Shown: in pieces, positions 7,601-16,235 of the stretch | Position numbering within the stretch: the stretch's first letter is position 1 | Layout: the number at the start of each line of letters is the position of its first letter | The notes under the pieces: model-generated | Seen by the model: only the letters and a program-made list of their open reading frames with translations | Told to the model about the DNA's origin: nothing | The model's database searches: none | Translations under genes and position numbers: made by a program | Origin: Paenibacillus arenosi | GTDB taxonomy: Bacteria > Bacillota > Bacilli > Paenibacillales > Paenibacillaceae | Direction: 5' to 3' | Assembly (NCBI RefSeq): GCF_014841135.1 | Contig: NZ_JACYTN010000006.1 | Location: forward strand, 150,106-214,105 | Length of the DNA: 64,000 nucleotides

Positions 7601-10206
7601 CATACACCTCGCGTATTCCACGTATATTCATCTGCTTTTTTAATTCCCGTGGAATATGATTTATGGACAATATATTTGTCCCATTCGCTATCTGGAGGGT
7701 TAAATCCCGTTAGTATTCGAGCTAAAATTCCACTCAACGCAGGTGCTTCATAAAGCTGTAATTCTCCCACTTTACACAAAATAGAAGCGTGCCCATTGTT
7801 CTCTGTGATTACTAATCGATAGTGTCGAAATGCTCGCTCATTGTGAAAGGAATAAAAGGACTTGATGTCTAATCCCGTTTGGGATGTACGCCGGTCTAAC
7901 ACTTCCCAGTTATGACCATCATTACTACCTTCAAAAGTCCAATCTCTTGGATTGGATGCTAGTTCAGAACTTCCAACTAATGAAATGCGATTAATAATTT
8001 TAGGTACGGGATAGCTAACTTTAATCCATGCAGGTGATGGTTTTGGCGCTTGCCACTTGTGTGCATTATCTGCAGTCTGCCAATCAAATGCTCTCCATGG
8101 CTCATTGTTAACCGCAGTATGACTTGCAGATAAGGTACAACTTCCATCTACTGCCTGATCTGAGGACATTTTGGGTGTCGAGGCAACTAGCATCTCTTCC
8201 AGCATAATGCCACTCATGAGTCCTGTATCATTTAGAATTTCCCACGTGACACCCGCCTGGATATTGCGATCAGCCACCATAATCATTCTGCCATTAATAT
8301 CTTGATCCACTGCAATGAAATAAAAGTCTCCATCCGCTTCAGCGGTAGGGAGAGACGACAGTAGCTCACCCGTATGTTCTCCTAAATTACTGAATACGCC
8401 TGGTAGGTTAGGAAAGGCTTTATAATTACATCGAATTCGTTTACCCACTTGCAGCTCATCAATAAAAGCTACTTCATCTGGGTGAATAATTGTCCCATCT
8501 TCATCTATATCTACCGCATCCAAGTTAATATGTATTGGAGCACTGGTTGGATTGGATGACCGCATCATAACTTCATGAGGTTGGTCTCTATTCAAATTCT
8601 CTATCTGGAAGAGGACAACGCTACCAGATCCGTTAGGTTTACTATAATCCAGTCTATACTCTATTCCATCTAGCATGAGAATATTATCAGTAGGTCTTCC
8701 ACTACCGGTATAACCTAGAATTCGAATCTTACTACCTGTAAATTTAAAAGTAAGGGTAGCTGTACCATCTAACGTGTAAAACGTATCCCGATTGGAATGG
8801 GCAGCATGGTTCTCAAATACCCAATTGCCCATCATTTTAAATGAAGCTAAACTGCTTTCAATTCGTTTCCAACCTTCTTCAGGCATAGGAAGTCTGCTTC
8901 CTGTCTGCAGAAGTATTCGACCTTCTTCATCTATTTCTAGAGCATTGAATTGAGAATACCAATCTGATCCAGTATGCGTTTTAATAAGTACTTCATGTTT
9001 ACCATAAGACAGCCCTGTTTTTTCAAAAAATAAGCCGCTACCAGCCCGTCTTAATGTAGGGTATTGTATACCATCAATAAAAACGACGTCTCCGTTGCCG
9101 CCCCAATTGTAATTATATACTAGACGAAGTTTGGTTCCTTCAAATGTAAATCGTATCTCACCAGCATTATAGTGCATATCGAGGTGCTGATTTTTATATA
9201 AATAGGTAATGTGGGAATGCGTATCTTCAATACGCTGCCAGGTAGGATCAGGTTCAGGATAAGGATCCCCTACATTGGTAATAAATCCACCCTTTACGCT
9301 CATATCAATCGCATCAAATATGAAAGGTGCGCCATCTTCCTGCCAACATTCTACATTATGAACCTTTTCTATAAGATTGGTAACTTCAAAGGCTACGTAG
9401 AAAGAAGTCTTGAATGCTGTTCTAGATGAACAATTGTAGGGTACCCCATCTATCGAGATCACGATTTTATCTGATGTCGTGCTGTCCGCTAAGGTGATTA
9501 GCCTCAGCTTGCTTCCGTAGAAAGAAAATGATACCTTACTCGCTATTTGTTGAGTTCTATATGCGCCATTTTTCCAATAATCCGAACCGCTAGGTGCATC
9601 CCATGATCCTGTATATTTAAATTGAGAATGCGAGCTGTCAATTCTTTTCCAGCCTAAAATTGGAAGAGGAATAGAAGTTCCTGTTCGGTTTAAATCTGTT
9701 TCATCAATTTGTGCATAAATTTCGATCTCAGAAAGTCCTACTCCCCATGAACCTTTGCGGAACAACTCAAATCGTATAAAATTCGCTTTTTGTTTGATGC
9801 TATGTTTTCTTGTGAGTCCATACGACGTGTTCGCATACGTATTTACAACTTTCCGAATTATTAACTCCCAGTTTATCCCATCATTAGATATGAAAATCTG
9901 ATAGTCGGATATTGACTCATCCCGTATCCTCGGACAGACCACAATATGGTCTATCGTTAACAACTTATCCGATATTGTCCGCAGATCAATATCAAGCGTG
10001 GCGTTATTACCTGTTGTCAGCCAATAGCTCAATCCATCATTTTGATAAGTCGAATATTTCCCATTGAACAAATTCTCCATGTAGTACCAATTGGAATAAG
10101 GATGTGGCGGACTTGTACATGTAACTACTACTCCATTAGGCGCCTTGTATACATACTCTCCATGCTTGCCTCCTGTACCTCCGCTAAGATCTAACTTTTG
10201 TAACAT
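4681..10206 (-). CDS. Giant mosaic tail fibre / adhesin (1841 aa)
   Basis: A multi-domain binding protein. Rough order: F5/8 type C (discoidin)-like domain (10-167); three related jelly-roll repeats of about 125 residues beginning GWKRIDSSHSQF, TWQRIEDTHSHI and GWKRIESSLASF (180-575); a domain shared with the next upstream gene (VGKRIRCNYK, VFSNLGEHTGELL, 585-660); a second discoidin domain (675-820); another region shared with that gene (SEWDKYIVHK, NTGFRPVF); a third discoidin domain (about 955-1105); a laminin-G/concanavalin-like domain (1155-1340); a DNRLRE-type domain (DAFVRDRVPRLNYGQ, 1440-1590); and a C-terminal series of short beta repeats (SSVTVRR.., ASVTVQL..). The motif I[QE]VPYR.DLTS recurs between domains. 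No signal peptide, as expected for a virion protein. Likely role: carbohydrate binding on the target cell surface. Stop is followed by a strong terminator. Confidence 0.8.
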   Translation of the reverse strand: MLQKLDLSGGTGGKHGEYVYKAPNGVVVTCTSPPHPYSNWYYMENLFNGKYSTYQNDGLSYWLTTGNNATLDIDLRTISDKLLTIDHIVVCPRIRDESISDYQIFISNDGINWELIIRKVVNTYANTSYGLTRKHSIKQKANFIRFELFRKGSWGVGLSEIEIYAQIDETDLNRTGTSIPLPILGWKRIDSSHSQFKYTGSWDAPSGSDYWKNGAYRTQQIASKVSFSFYGSKLRLITLADSTTSDKIVISIDGVPYNCSSRTAFKTSFYVAFEVTNLIEKVHNVECWQEDGAPFIFDAIDMSVKGGFITNVGDPYPEPDPTWQRIEDTHSHITYLYKNQHLDMHYNAGEIRFTFEGTKLRLVYNYNWGGNGDVVFIDGIQYPTLRRAGSGLFFEKTGLSYGKHEVLIKTHTGSDWYSQFNALEIDEEGRILLQTGSRLPMPEEGWKRIESSLASFKMMGNWVFENHAAHSNRDTFYTLDGTATLTFKFTGSKIRILGYTGSGRPTDNILMLDGIEYRLDYSKPNGSGSVVLFQIENLNRDQPHEVMMRSSNPTSAPIHINLDAVDIDEDGTIIHPDEVAFIDELQVGKRIRCNYKAFPNLPGVFSNLGEHTGELLSSLPTAEADGDFYFIAVDQDINGRMIMVADRNIQAGVTWEILNDTGLMSGIMLEEMLVASTPKMSSDQAVDGSCTLSASHTAVNNEPWRAFDWQTADNAHKWQAPKPSPAWIKVSYPVPKIINRISLVGSSELASNPRDWTFEGSNDGHNWEVLDRRTSQTGLDIKSFYSFHNERAFRHYRLVITENNGHASILCKVGELQLYEAPALSGILARILTGFNPPDSEWDKYIVHKSYSTGIKKADEYTWNTRGVWSQTSSTNNTSSTTRTVRGYSSNIASISNISTVDVSLVNTGFRPVFVIEAVERENSELSVMIQVPYRSDLTGKLHVYKDQGTDAIQLTGDITLPMDNEMSHGYTVRASAVYSNSYSPWLAFNNKDSGYWTPGSTGGKGWIAIDIAMPANATGYLLGASDVNPHTDMPKSWTFEGSDDGITWTVLDAQDNAPVWGQKHEKRKYDIKSPAASFRWFRLNISSTHGGWIGIGEIEIYGFRGGLYNQRKSYIQVPYRNDLTSQINLFSHHSDGEETCKVTLEGTDSGIYLSNNYNELKIIKGTIEARIRTTDAGTGYRGIVVKQSAYGMFLYSNELVIFDWRAGNARHSGVRLNDGQEHHVAFVFESGVSKGAKLYVDGKKVMESGFTSVDQNQGLAVGDGTPPGPSHQQSFRGDIWGVKVWNKTLSESELQASMYSNYPDEPGLVLFYDMKDSNGRIAYDKTRNKYDGEIVRGSVSCWMNKGNQNRSYIEVPYHDSVTSSIFIAPHAIMKAVVGISPVYNEDFVSHIQVKNTEDMQGKIAVSSHGRMRATVEVTPPPKVVQILSSVKDAFVRDRVPRLNYGQEQEMLVGKAADGEVFKSLIQFDMSTVPADQKITKATLKLFVDQSTLGTSAIQVQELLKDWAEDGVTWASTPPAGNKLAEITADTSKSYVEVDLLSAVLGWYNNTSDNLGILLHMEQLTSDVIARFGSRERGMPYAPELVLEYHSLIISSVGHGEMKSSITSRQNKDKDIRATIHIRSTRDDSELMASLKVHNPDMILSSLSVSRASLPSKITVRKRDDSTLPASVTVQLKRDSVLDSSVIVTRDWINGTIITRQKDKIELPGTIMIRRSERNSLSSQLYVSRPDMLGHLFVYLNNDLRGFIEVAGFAHKNLSSSVTVRRMDNSEMNSQLNIWVASILEGSITIKSGYISSSIIVPHREVKDLRTSIKVSEKYAEDLFTTIIVGLYDDGSYAFIM

Positions 10207-10247
10207 GTGGATATCGTCCTCTCATTGTATTGAGACGCATCATTCAA

Positions 10248-11336
10248 TTACCTGTAATCTAATACAGGTCTAAATCCTATATTCGATGGGCTTGAATATG
10301 ATGCAACTGTACTAAATAAGCCCGTAATCATACCGTGATTGCCTCGCTGGATTCTACCCGAAACATTTGCATCAAATCCTGCCCTTGCTGGGAAACCTTT
10401 TCCTACTGTATCTTTCACCCATGTTGTTGTTCCTTCATTCCAATGCCATATCTCATTGCTGTTCGTTCCATTAAACGCATTATTGGCTACGTACTTATCC
10501 CATTCATTGTCTTTAGGAAATGCACCTAGTCCTACATCTCTTAAACTAGGATTTCCTTCACTATCCTTGTAATATATACCGCCTGACGGAAATCGAATTA
10601 CCGCATCTTTCATACCTTGGTTGTACAGCTGCCACTGATTAATGCCTGAATAAGCTTGACCATTGTTCGAAGTGAACTTGATACGTATTTTAGTGCACTC
10701 TATCGGTCTATCCATGATATATAGCCTAGTCTCAGATCCAGCCCACCCAACTTCATTCGTACGACTGTCTACAACGACCCAATCCACACCATCCCAAGCT
10801 TCAACATTCCAGTCCTTAATCATTGATGTGACGTTGGTTGCCGCTGCTTTTAATTTATAGTGAGTAGGACGCTCCGCCGTAACAAATTCATATTCTAACC
10901 ATCCACTCACCGTCCTGCTATCCGTTACCCACCCCTCTTTGGCTTCATTAAATGCTTCCCAGGCTGGATAAGGAGAAGAATGAATGGAACTAGCACTGGC
11001 CTTGCCATAAGGTGCTGTATTACTCGTCATTTCAGGAACTAAGCCCAAATTAAAGGGTCTCCCTTCTACATACCGACTAGCATGATAGGTCAGCCAGCTC
11101 TGTCCAAACTGAACGGTTCTATCCGCAATGAATAGTCCTTCGTCTACTTTTATAAAATAGAAAAAGCCAGATGGATTCGCACTACCTGCGGTCGGAAGCT
11201 CTGTTCCTACTATTTCGCCCAAATTAGAAAATAATCCGACCGAACCATTTCTTTTGTATGTACATGGAATGTAATCTCCTATTTGCATCCGATCAACACG
11301 ATTGCTTTCTCTACCACCGGTTAGTGGAACTGGCAT
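10248..11336 (-). CDS. Tail fibre-like protein with discoidin domain (362 aa)
   Basis: The N-terminus (IGDYIPCTYKRN, GLFSNLGEIVGTELP) and C-terminus (NEWDKYVANNAFNG, SNIGFRPVLDYR) match internal parts of the adjacent 1841-residue fibre. Between them lies an F5/8 type C-like domain (residues about 105-245, PAWEAFNEAKEGWVTD, KIRIKFTSNNGQ). It looks like a shorter edition of the same protein, arisen by partial duplication. GGGGGCG lies 7 bases before the ATG. Probably part of the receptor-binding apparatus; ligand unknown. Confidence 0.7.
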   Translation of the reverse strand: MPVPLTGGRESNRVDRMQIGDYIPCTYKRNGSVGLFSNLGEIVGTELPTAGSANPSGFFYFIKVDEGLFIADRTVQFGQSWLTYHASRYVEGRPFNLGLVPEMTSNTAPYGKASASSIHSSPYPAWEAFNEAKEGWVTDSRTVSGWLEYEFVTAERPTHYKLKAAATNVTSMIKDWNVEAWDGVDWVVVDSRTNEVGWAGSETRLYIMDRPIECTKIRIKFTSNNGQAYSGINQWQLYNQGMKDAVIRFPSGGIYYKDSEGNPSLRDVGLGAFPKDNEWDKYVANNAFNGTNSNEIWHWNEGTTTWVKDTVGKGFPARAGFDANVSGRIQRGNHGMITGLFSTVASYSSPSNIGFRPVLDYR

Positions 11337-11353
11337 ATGATCGCCCCCTATCT

Positions 11354-12148
11354 TTACAAAGGTGCCGCTTTGGCATAAATATAAAAATTGCCGCCGCTCA
11401 TCGTATCTTCCTGTGAGACGGCTCTAACATAAAAGGAATGGTGACCTCCATCCTTCATCGTGCCATTAAAGTGCAGTTCATTCTCTGGTATGAACGGAGT
11501 ACTATATTGACTAATTTCCAGCTTCACTTTAGGTGAAAACTCTGGTGGTTTGAGGTATACCATCGGCTTAACTACATCAAAGCTGCTGTAATTGTATACA
11601 TTCACCTTTTGGGGCAGTGATGTTTGACCAGCTACTAACGTACCGAAATCCAAGTTTTTGAAAATATTTCCCTGTGCGTCGTGATAAGGATAACCTCCTT
11701 CATCCGTAAAAATAAGAGATGGATTCGTGAGAGGAAACATCTCTAATGTGAAATTATCAAGGTAAATACCATCCACATTATTTCCAGGCTTATAATACTC
11801 TTGGTAATTAAACTCAAACTTCAACATATGTTCACCAGCTGGCAAAACCTGCTCATACTTCGTCCAAGCACGCCCATTCGTACCAACTATTTTTCGCTGA
11901 TTATTTACATGGCAATAGTGGTATTCATAGTTATGTGAGGAATGGACCATATATATGAACGACATCTTCGTCTCATAAGGCACGTTAAACTTTATTGTGA
12001 ACGCAGGTCTTCTTGGTACTTTCGATGTAGTAATAGACTTCATTCCAGTATTTGAAAATGCAGCACTTTTTTCAAAATCACCTGCTACCTCAATCGCCAT
12101 CGATTCCCCTTCAAATCCTTCTACCAAGGTAAACATTTTCGTTGTCAC
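11354..12148 (-). CDS. Fibre-associated protein, tandem paralogue 2 (264 aa)
   Basis: Begins with MFTLVEGFEGESMAIEV and has a jelly-roll-like first half and a second half (from about residue 137, MFPLTNPSLIFTDEGG) nearly identical to the preceding gene's product. The start is a GTG with AGAGGTG 5 bases upstream. The middle third differs strongly between the copies. Virion surface role inferred from position between fibre genes. Confidence 0.65.
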   Translation of the reverse strand: MTTKMFTLVEGFEGESMAIEVAGDFEKSAAFSNTGMKSITTSKVPRRPAFTIKFNVPYETKMSFIYMVHSSHNYEYHYCHVNNQRKIVGTNGRAWTKYEQVLPAGEHMLKFEFNYQEYYKPGNNVDGIYLDNFTLEMFPLTNPSLIFTDEGGYPYHDAQGNIFKNLDFGTLVAGQTSLPQKVNVYNYSSFDVVKPMVYLKPPEFSPKVKLEISQYSTPFIPENELHFNGTMKDGGHHSFYVRAVSQEDTMSGGNFYIYAKAAPL

Positions 12149-12166
12149 ATCAACACCTCTTTCTCC

Positions 12167-12970
12167 TTACAACGGTGCTGCTTTGGCATAAATATAGAAA
12201 TCGCCGCCGCTCATCGTATCTTCCTGCGATACCGCTCTTACATAGAAGGAATGGTTGTCTCCATCCTTCATCGTTCCATTAAAGTACAGTTCATTCTCTG
12301 GTATAAATGGAGTACTGTATTGGCTAATTTCCAGCTTGACCTTAGGTGGAAACTCTGGTGGTTTGAGGTATACCATCGGCTTGACCACATCGAAGCTGCT
12401 GTAGTTGTATACATTCACCTTCATAGGCAGCGATGTTTGCCCTGCTACCAATGTACCGAAGTCTAAGTTTTTAAATATATTTCCGTGTGTATCGTGATAA
12501 GGATAACCTCCCTCATTCGTAAAAATAAGTGATGGATTCGTTAATGGAAACATCTCTAATGTGAAATCATCAAAATAGAATCCGTACGTATTATGAATTG
12601 AGGTATCATTTCGATATTCATACTGACAAGTAATCGTATGTTCTCCAGGTGATAGAATCTGTTCATATTTCCTCCAAGCTACACTTCCATCACCATACAA
12701 TTTCCGGATATTATCTACGAATAAATAGTAATATTCATATCTATGAGGGGCACGAATCATATACATAAAAGACATTTTGGTCTCCAATGGAACATAAAAT
12801 TTCAATGTGAAGGACGGCCTGCTATAGTTAATTTTCTTAGGCTTTTCAGTAGTCAATACCTTCCTCCCTGAATACGGGAACAGTGTACTTATTTCGTACT
12901 CCCCTGTCACCTCAATTGCCATCGAGTCTCCTTCGAATCCCTCTACTAGAGTAAACATTCGTGCAGCCAT
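12167..12970 (-). CDS. Fibre-associated protein, tandem paralogue 1 (267 aa)
   Basis: Same architecture as its downstream neighbour, with the N-terminus MFTLVEGFEGDSMAIEV and an almost identical last 125 residues (ending MSGGDFYIYAKAAPL). The DNA of the 3' halves is also nearly the same, which points to recent duplication or gene conversion. The start ATG has GGGGG upstream. No catalytic motif is visible. Confidence 0.65.
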   Translation of the reverse strand: MAARMFTLVEGFEGDSMAIEVTGEYEISTLFPYSGRKVLTTEKPKKINYSRPSFTLKFYVPLETKMSFMYMIRAPHRYEYYYLFVDNIRKLYGDGSVAWRKYEQILSPGEHTITCQYEYRNDTSIHNTYGFYFDDFTLEMFPLTNPSLIFTNEGGYPYHDTHGNIFKNLDFGTLVAGQTSLPMKVNVYNYSSFDVVKPMVYLKPPEFPPKVKLEISQYSTPFIPENELYFNGTMKDGDNHSFYVRAVSQEDTMSGGDFYIYAKAAPL

Positions 12971-12985
12971 AATCGAACCCCCTCA

Positions 12986-13582
12986 TCATCTAAGCTCCCA
13001 AGTGATCATTCCACCAATGCCTTCTTGTAATGGTGCATCGATTATATCAACGCGATTTCCATTTCTCTTAATTTCTACACGACCATCTAAATCCTTATTG
13101 GCAACTAGCTTTATCTCCATGCAAGCAACTTGAGAGTGCGGAATTTGACACACCGCTTGAAAGTTAAACTCAACGTCCTCCAGCTTTAGTTTCACTTTAA
13201 AGCCAAAGTTGAATTGAGTAATAGCACTGCTGCCAGAGCCAAGAATTCTAGGATTAAACGTAAATTCCGCATCCTTATACGTAATCAGGTCGTCGTACAT
13301 AAATGGCTGACCTGTAAGCTGATATGACTTCTCTTCTGTTACATAATCGATTTGCAGCATATGTCCTAGAATCTTGAATATGCCCCCAAATACTTCAAAA
13401 TACATTCGAGCATCATTACCAATCAGACCGAATCGAATCAGTTTATGCTTCTCAATATCTTGGAACCGATTCTCTTCGGTTGTCGTATAATCAAATTCAC
13501 TCAGCACTGTGCCATCTGCATATTCTGCTACCCATACAAATGGCTGACTGACAGGTGAGCGAGCTTCATAGTTTCCAAACAT
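12986..13582 (-). CDS. Tail-associated protein (198 aa)
   Basis: Not recognised. I place the start at ATG 13582 (MFGNYEARSPVSQP) because GGAGG stands 8 bases before it. An upstream in-frame GTG lies inside the terminator hairpin and has no ribosome site. Beta-rich sequence without signal peptide. It is the first gene after terminator 13608-13636 and has no room for a full promoter of its own, so it probably depends on read-through. Confidence 0.6.
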   Translation of the reverse strand: MFGNYEARSPVSQPFVWVAEYADGTVLSEFDYTTTEENRFQDIEKHKLIRFGLIGNDARMYFEVFGGIFKILGHMLQIDYVTEEKSYQLTGQPFMYDDLITYKDAEFTFNPRILGSGSSAITQFNFGFKVKLKLEDVEFNFQAVCQIPHSQVACMEIKLVANKDLDGRVEIKRNGNRVDIIDAPLQEGIGGMITWELR

Positions 13583-13607
13583 GTTAGTTGCCTCCACTTT
13601 AATCGTG

Positions 13608-13636
13608 ATAAAAAACAACCCCACTTTTCAGCGGGG
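13608..13636 (-). terminator. Intrinsic terminator with GAAA tetraloop
   Basis: Minus strand: a 7-bp stem beginning CCCC and closing GGGG around a GAAA loop, then TTGTTTTTT. It closes the one-gene unit 14096-13644. Confidence 0.85.
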
Positions 13637-13643
13637 ATGTCTT

Positions 13644-14096
13644 CTACGTATATTGATAAGCGACACGAGTCAAGAACGTGAAGTTCCCTGCCGTTGCAGT
13701 TGCAGGCACATTAGCATGAAGCTCCACTTTACAATAGTTGCTTGCAGCAGCGACAGATCCGTCGTTTTTCGTACCTTTTATACGACCAGTCCCCGCCCCT
13801 TCAGCATGAATGGATTTGGTCACCGCTCCACCAATTGGCGTAAACGTACCTTCATTGGATAACCTAGCTTCGATCCACCTATTTGTAACCACTTCTCCTG
13901 TATTACTGCCTAAAATATCTTTCGTCGTTATCGTACAATTCGTCATGTCTGATACGTCACTAGATTGTTGTCGGTTATTCCAGATCATGAATGTCGTACC
14001 AACGGATACCGTTCCTGCATCTACGACCCCAATTGGCCATTCTGTTTGCTGTTTCGTATTATTCCCGTCATACCATTGAACAAATGGAGCTGACAT
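13644..14096 (-). CDS. Small structural protein in its own transcription unit (150 aa)
   Basis: Unrecognised, threonine- and alanine-rich, beta-like (ending FTFLTRVAYQYT). I start it at ATG 14096 (MSAPFVQWYDGNN), which has AAGGAGGAG 4 bases upstream, not at the earlier in-frame start. The gene stands alone between promoter motif 14127-14158 and a strong terminator, so it is probably made in larger amounts than its neighbours, as expected of a repeated particle subunit or decoration protein. That is inference from layout. Confidence 0.65.
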   Translation of the reverse strand: MSAPFVQWYDGNNTKQQTEWPIGVVDAGTVSVGTTFMIWNNRQQSSDVSDMTNCTITTKDILGSNTGEVVTNRWIEARLSNEGTFTPIGGAVTKSIHAEGAGTGRIKGTKNDGSVAAASNYCKVELHANVPATATAGNFTFLTRVAYQYT

Positions 14097-14126
14097 GTAT
14101 ACTCCTCCTTTACCTCTCGCTATGAC

Positions 14127-14158
14127 CTCAATATAAGACAGCAATACGCATCTTTAAC
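14127..14158 (-). promoter_or_regulatory. Cluster promoter motif, copy C
   Basis: Minus strand GTTAA, 17 bases, TTATATTGAG, the same 5-mer and 10-mer as copy A at 42043-42074. It lies directly after terminator 14165-14190 and about 30 bases before the start codon. Confidence 0.6.
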
Positions 14159-14164
14159 AAATAG

Positions 14165-14190
14165 AAAGAAGAGACCTCGCAAGGCCTCTT
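14165..14190 (-). terminator. Intrinsic terminator after the 368-residue gene
   Basis: Minus strand stem AAGAG.CCT / AGG.CTCTT with one G.T pair and a 4-base loop, followed by a T-rich stretch broken by C. It begins about 10 bases after the stop codon at 14201. Confidence 0.65.
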
Positions 14191-14200
14191 CTTTTGGAAA

Positions 14201-15307
14201 TTACATCACTTTTTTGTATTGTACGAATAGTACATCAGGAACGCCGTTCGTTACATTCAGTGTCTCAGGAGCGAAATTAAATCCTGTTATTTCTCCGCTG
14301 GCATTTTTGATGTAATCAAAGTTTACCGTCGGTGTTTGAAGTTGACCGTTAATTGCTAGTCTGACCGTTTTATCCTTAGCCCGGCCCTTAGCTAGCAAGT
14401 ATTGAGTTTCCCCACCTACTGCTTCATATACTTCCTCTTCATCCTCGGTTTCCAACTTCGTAATGCGATCAGCTAATCCTGTAGATGTATCGCCAGCAGA
14501 CTTTTGGCGTAGTGCAAGTTCTGTCAGTACTGCTTGCACCGTTAGTCCAGCATAGTTCGGATCTGTAACCACACCTACAAGACCTGCCCCCGCTGCTGCT
14601 GCCAAGTCTGCCTTCGCGGCTTGATCAGACGCTAAGCGATCCTGCACCTCTTTATTGATCTGGTCTTGGATAGCTAATGGAAGATTAGCATTTCCATCAT
14701 TGTCTAGTGTACCGGATGCACCATATACATCTTTCATCAGCTGAATCAGATTCATGTATGCCTTCGCATCCGTTGCACCTTCCACGAATCCTGCCCCACC
14801 TTTAATAATGGAATCTACAGGAAAAACGGACAAGTTTGTACGTACGACAAAACGATAATCAATGTTACCCACTCCTGCTGGGAAAGTATAAGGTTGTTCA
14901 ACCCCACTCACCAAGCTATAAAATTTGAGCGTGTATACACCAGCTGCTTCTTCCAAGCGTCCGTATACTACATCAGCATCTACATCACCGATTGGCGTAT
15001 CTGTGCCAGCAGCTCGGATTTGTACTTTTTCGGTTAGTACCACTCCTTCCACATTAATGCCTGTGGAAACGGCTCGGCTGCCAACATCTGCGGAGACATC
15101 AAGCTGAGCAACACCCGCCACTGTTTTGTTATTTGCTTGAACGAACACATCAACCTTCGTATCTTCAAGTACTTCACGATGATTGTGAAAATTGATGTTC
15201 AAGTACGTCTCGCTAATTTTGTGAGCCTCATCAAAATGATGGTTTCGCATAATTTTTTGATTTAGCTGCTCACCACGAAATCTAGCTATTCCTCTTGTTC
15301 CTGCCAT
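14201..15307 (-). CDS. Tail fibre / baseplate protein (368 aa)
   Basis: Start set at ATG 15307 (MAGTRGIARFRGEQ), with GAGGTGA 5 bases upstream. The N-terminus of the next upstream gene also begins MAGT. The first part (FDEAHKISETYLNINFHNHR) and central Ala/Leu-rich segment look like a fibre shaft with a short coiled coil (GLADRITKLETEDEEEVYEA). The C-terminus (LAINGQLQTPTVNFDY) resembles tail-fibre tip repeats. The sequence suggests a phage fibre, but no specific family could be named with certainty. Confidence 0.6.
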   Translation of the reverse strand: MAGTRGIARFRGEQLNQKIMRNHHFDEAHKISETYLNINFHNHREVLEDTKVDVFVQANNKTVAGVAQLDVSADVGSRAVSTGINVEGVVLTEKVQIRAAGTDTPIGDVDADVVYGRLEEAAGVYTLKFYSLVSGVEQPYTFPAGVGNIDYRFVVRTNLSVFPVDSIIKGGAGFVEGATDAKAYMNLIQLMKDVYGASGTLDNDGNANLPLAIQDQINKEVQDRLASDQAAKADLAAAAGAGLVGVVTDPNYAGLTVQAVLTELALRQKSAGDTSTGLADRITKLETEDEEEVYEAVGGETQYLLAKGRAKDKTVRLAINGQLQTPTVNFDYIKNASGEITGFNFAPETLNVTNGVPDVLFVQYKKVM

Positions 15308-15337
15308 ATTTATCACCTCATATAATGTAACTGCATA

Positions 15338-15369
15338 ATCAATATAAGAAGCAATAATGTTAGTATATC
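15338..15369 (-). promoter_or_regulatory. Cluster promoter motif, copy B
   Basis: Minus strand GATAT, 17 bases, TTATATTGAT, 31 bases upstream of the 15307 start codon. No terminator precedes it, so it would boost expression inside the operon. Confidence 0.5.
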
Positions 15370-15386
15370 TCGCAGCATGTAAGATG

Positions 15387-16220
15387 CTAGATTCGAATCA
15401 TCAACTCAACGGTAACACCTCGAATACCGGCACCCAATTCCGTTACATTTAATCGGAAATGATCATGTTTCGTTACCTTTGGATCAGCTAACGTGTAAGG
15501 TGCACTGCTTGAATTCGTAGACTTCTCATTTGGATCAAGAGTTACACCTTGACTTACAATGCTGTTCCATAGCGGAGTAGCATCATAGTCTGCCTGAGTA
15601 CATCTTTCAATTTGCAGTACGGTCTTGCTCGTTCCAGCCTGTGAACAAGACACATATACTTCGGTAATCTCCCCATCGAACGGGAAGCGAATCTCTGTTC
15701 TTTCAGGACCTATTGACAATCTATTCATGACAAAGACAATCGTCTTTGTCTCTGCCTTCTGCTCCATGAGATCAAGTCGATTATCAAGACGGCTATGTGG
15801 GATATCAGAGTCCTTATACTTTCTAGCTCCTATAATCTCTTCTTCCAGTGCCTTAAAACGAAGCTCATCGAAGCTGCCACCGCCTGTGTGACGATATTCC
15901 TGCTTCCAAGTCCGAATATAAATTTCATCGCCCACAACAAGAGGTACCGGCTGATCGGCTAACGGGTGTCCGGCAGGATACTTACCCAAGTCCAATCGAA
16001 TCGTCTGCGTATCTACCTCTTCGTAACCCCCACCAACTGAAAGCAACTGGCCATTAAAATAAACATCCAACATTCTAATTCCTAGCACATAAGGATGAGC
16101 TGATGTAATAAACAAACCATTGTTGGTATCTAAAAAAGTCTGATCTATAATAATCTCTTGCTCCAACCAGTAGTTAGATACATTGCCAAATCGACGCAGC
16201 AACATCTTCGTACCTGCCAT
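15387..16220 (-). CDS. Tail fibre / baseplate protein (277 aa)
   Basis: Begins MAGTKMLLRRFGNVSNYWLE. It contains the segment DVYFNGQLLSVGGGYEEVD, typical of phage 'neck' or baseplate beta domains in which the expected output value is described by a hairpin, then a short helix (FDELRFKALEEEI) and a C-terminal jelly-roll-like half (FPFDGEITEVYVSCSQAG). No enzyme motif. Close spacing to both neighbours. Confidence 0.55.
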   Translation of the reverse strand: MAGTKMLLRRFGNVSNYWLEQEIIIDQTFLDTNNGLFITSAHPYVLGIRMLDVYFNGQLLSVGGGYEEVDTQTIRLDLGKYPAGHPLADQPVPLVVGDEIYIRTWKQEYRHTGGGSFDELRFKALEEEIIGARKYKDSDIPHSRLDNRLDLMEQKAETKTIVFVMNRLSIGPERTEIRFPFDGEITEVYVSCSQAGTSKTVLQIERCTQADYDATPLWNSIVSQGVTLDPNEKSTNSSSAPYTLADPKVTKHDHFRLNVTELGAGIRGVTVELMIRI

Positions 16221-16235
16221 TGATGCATCACCTCC

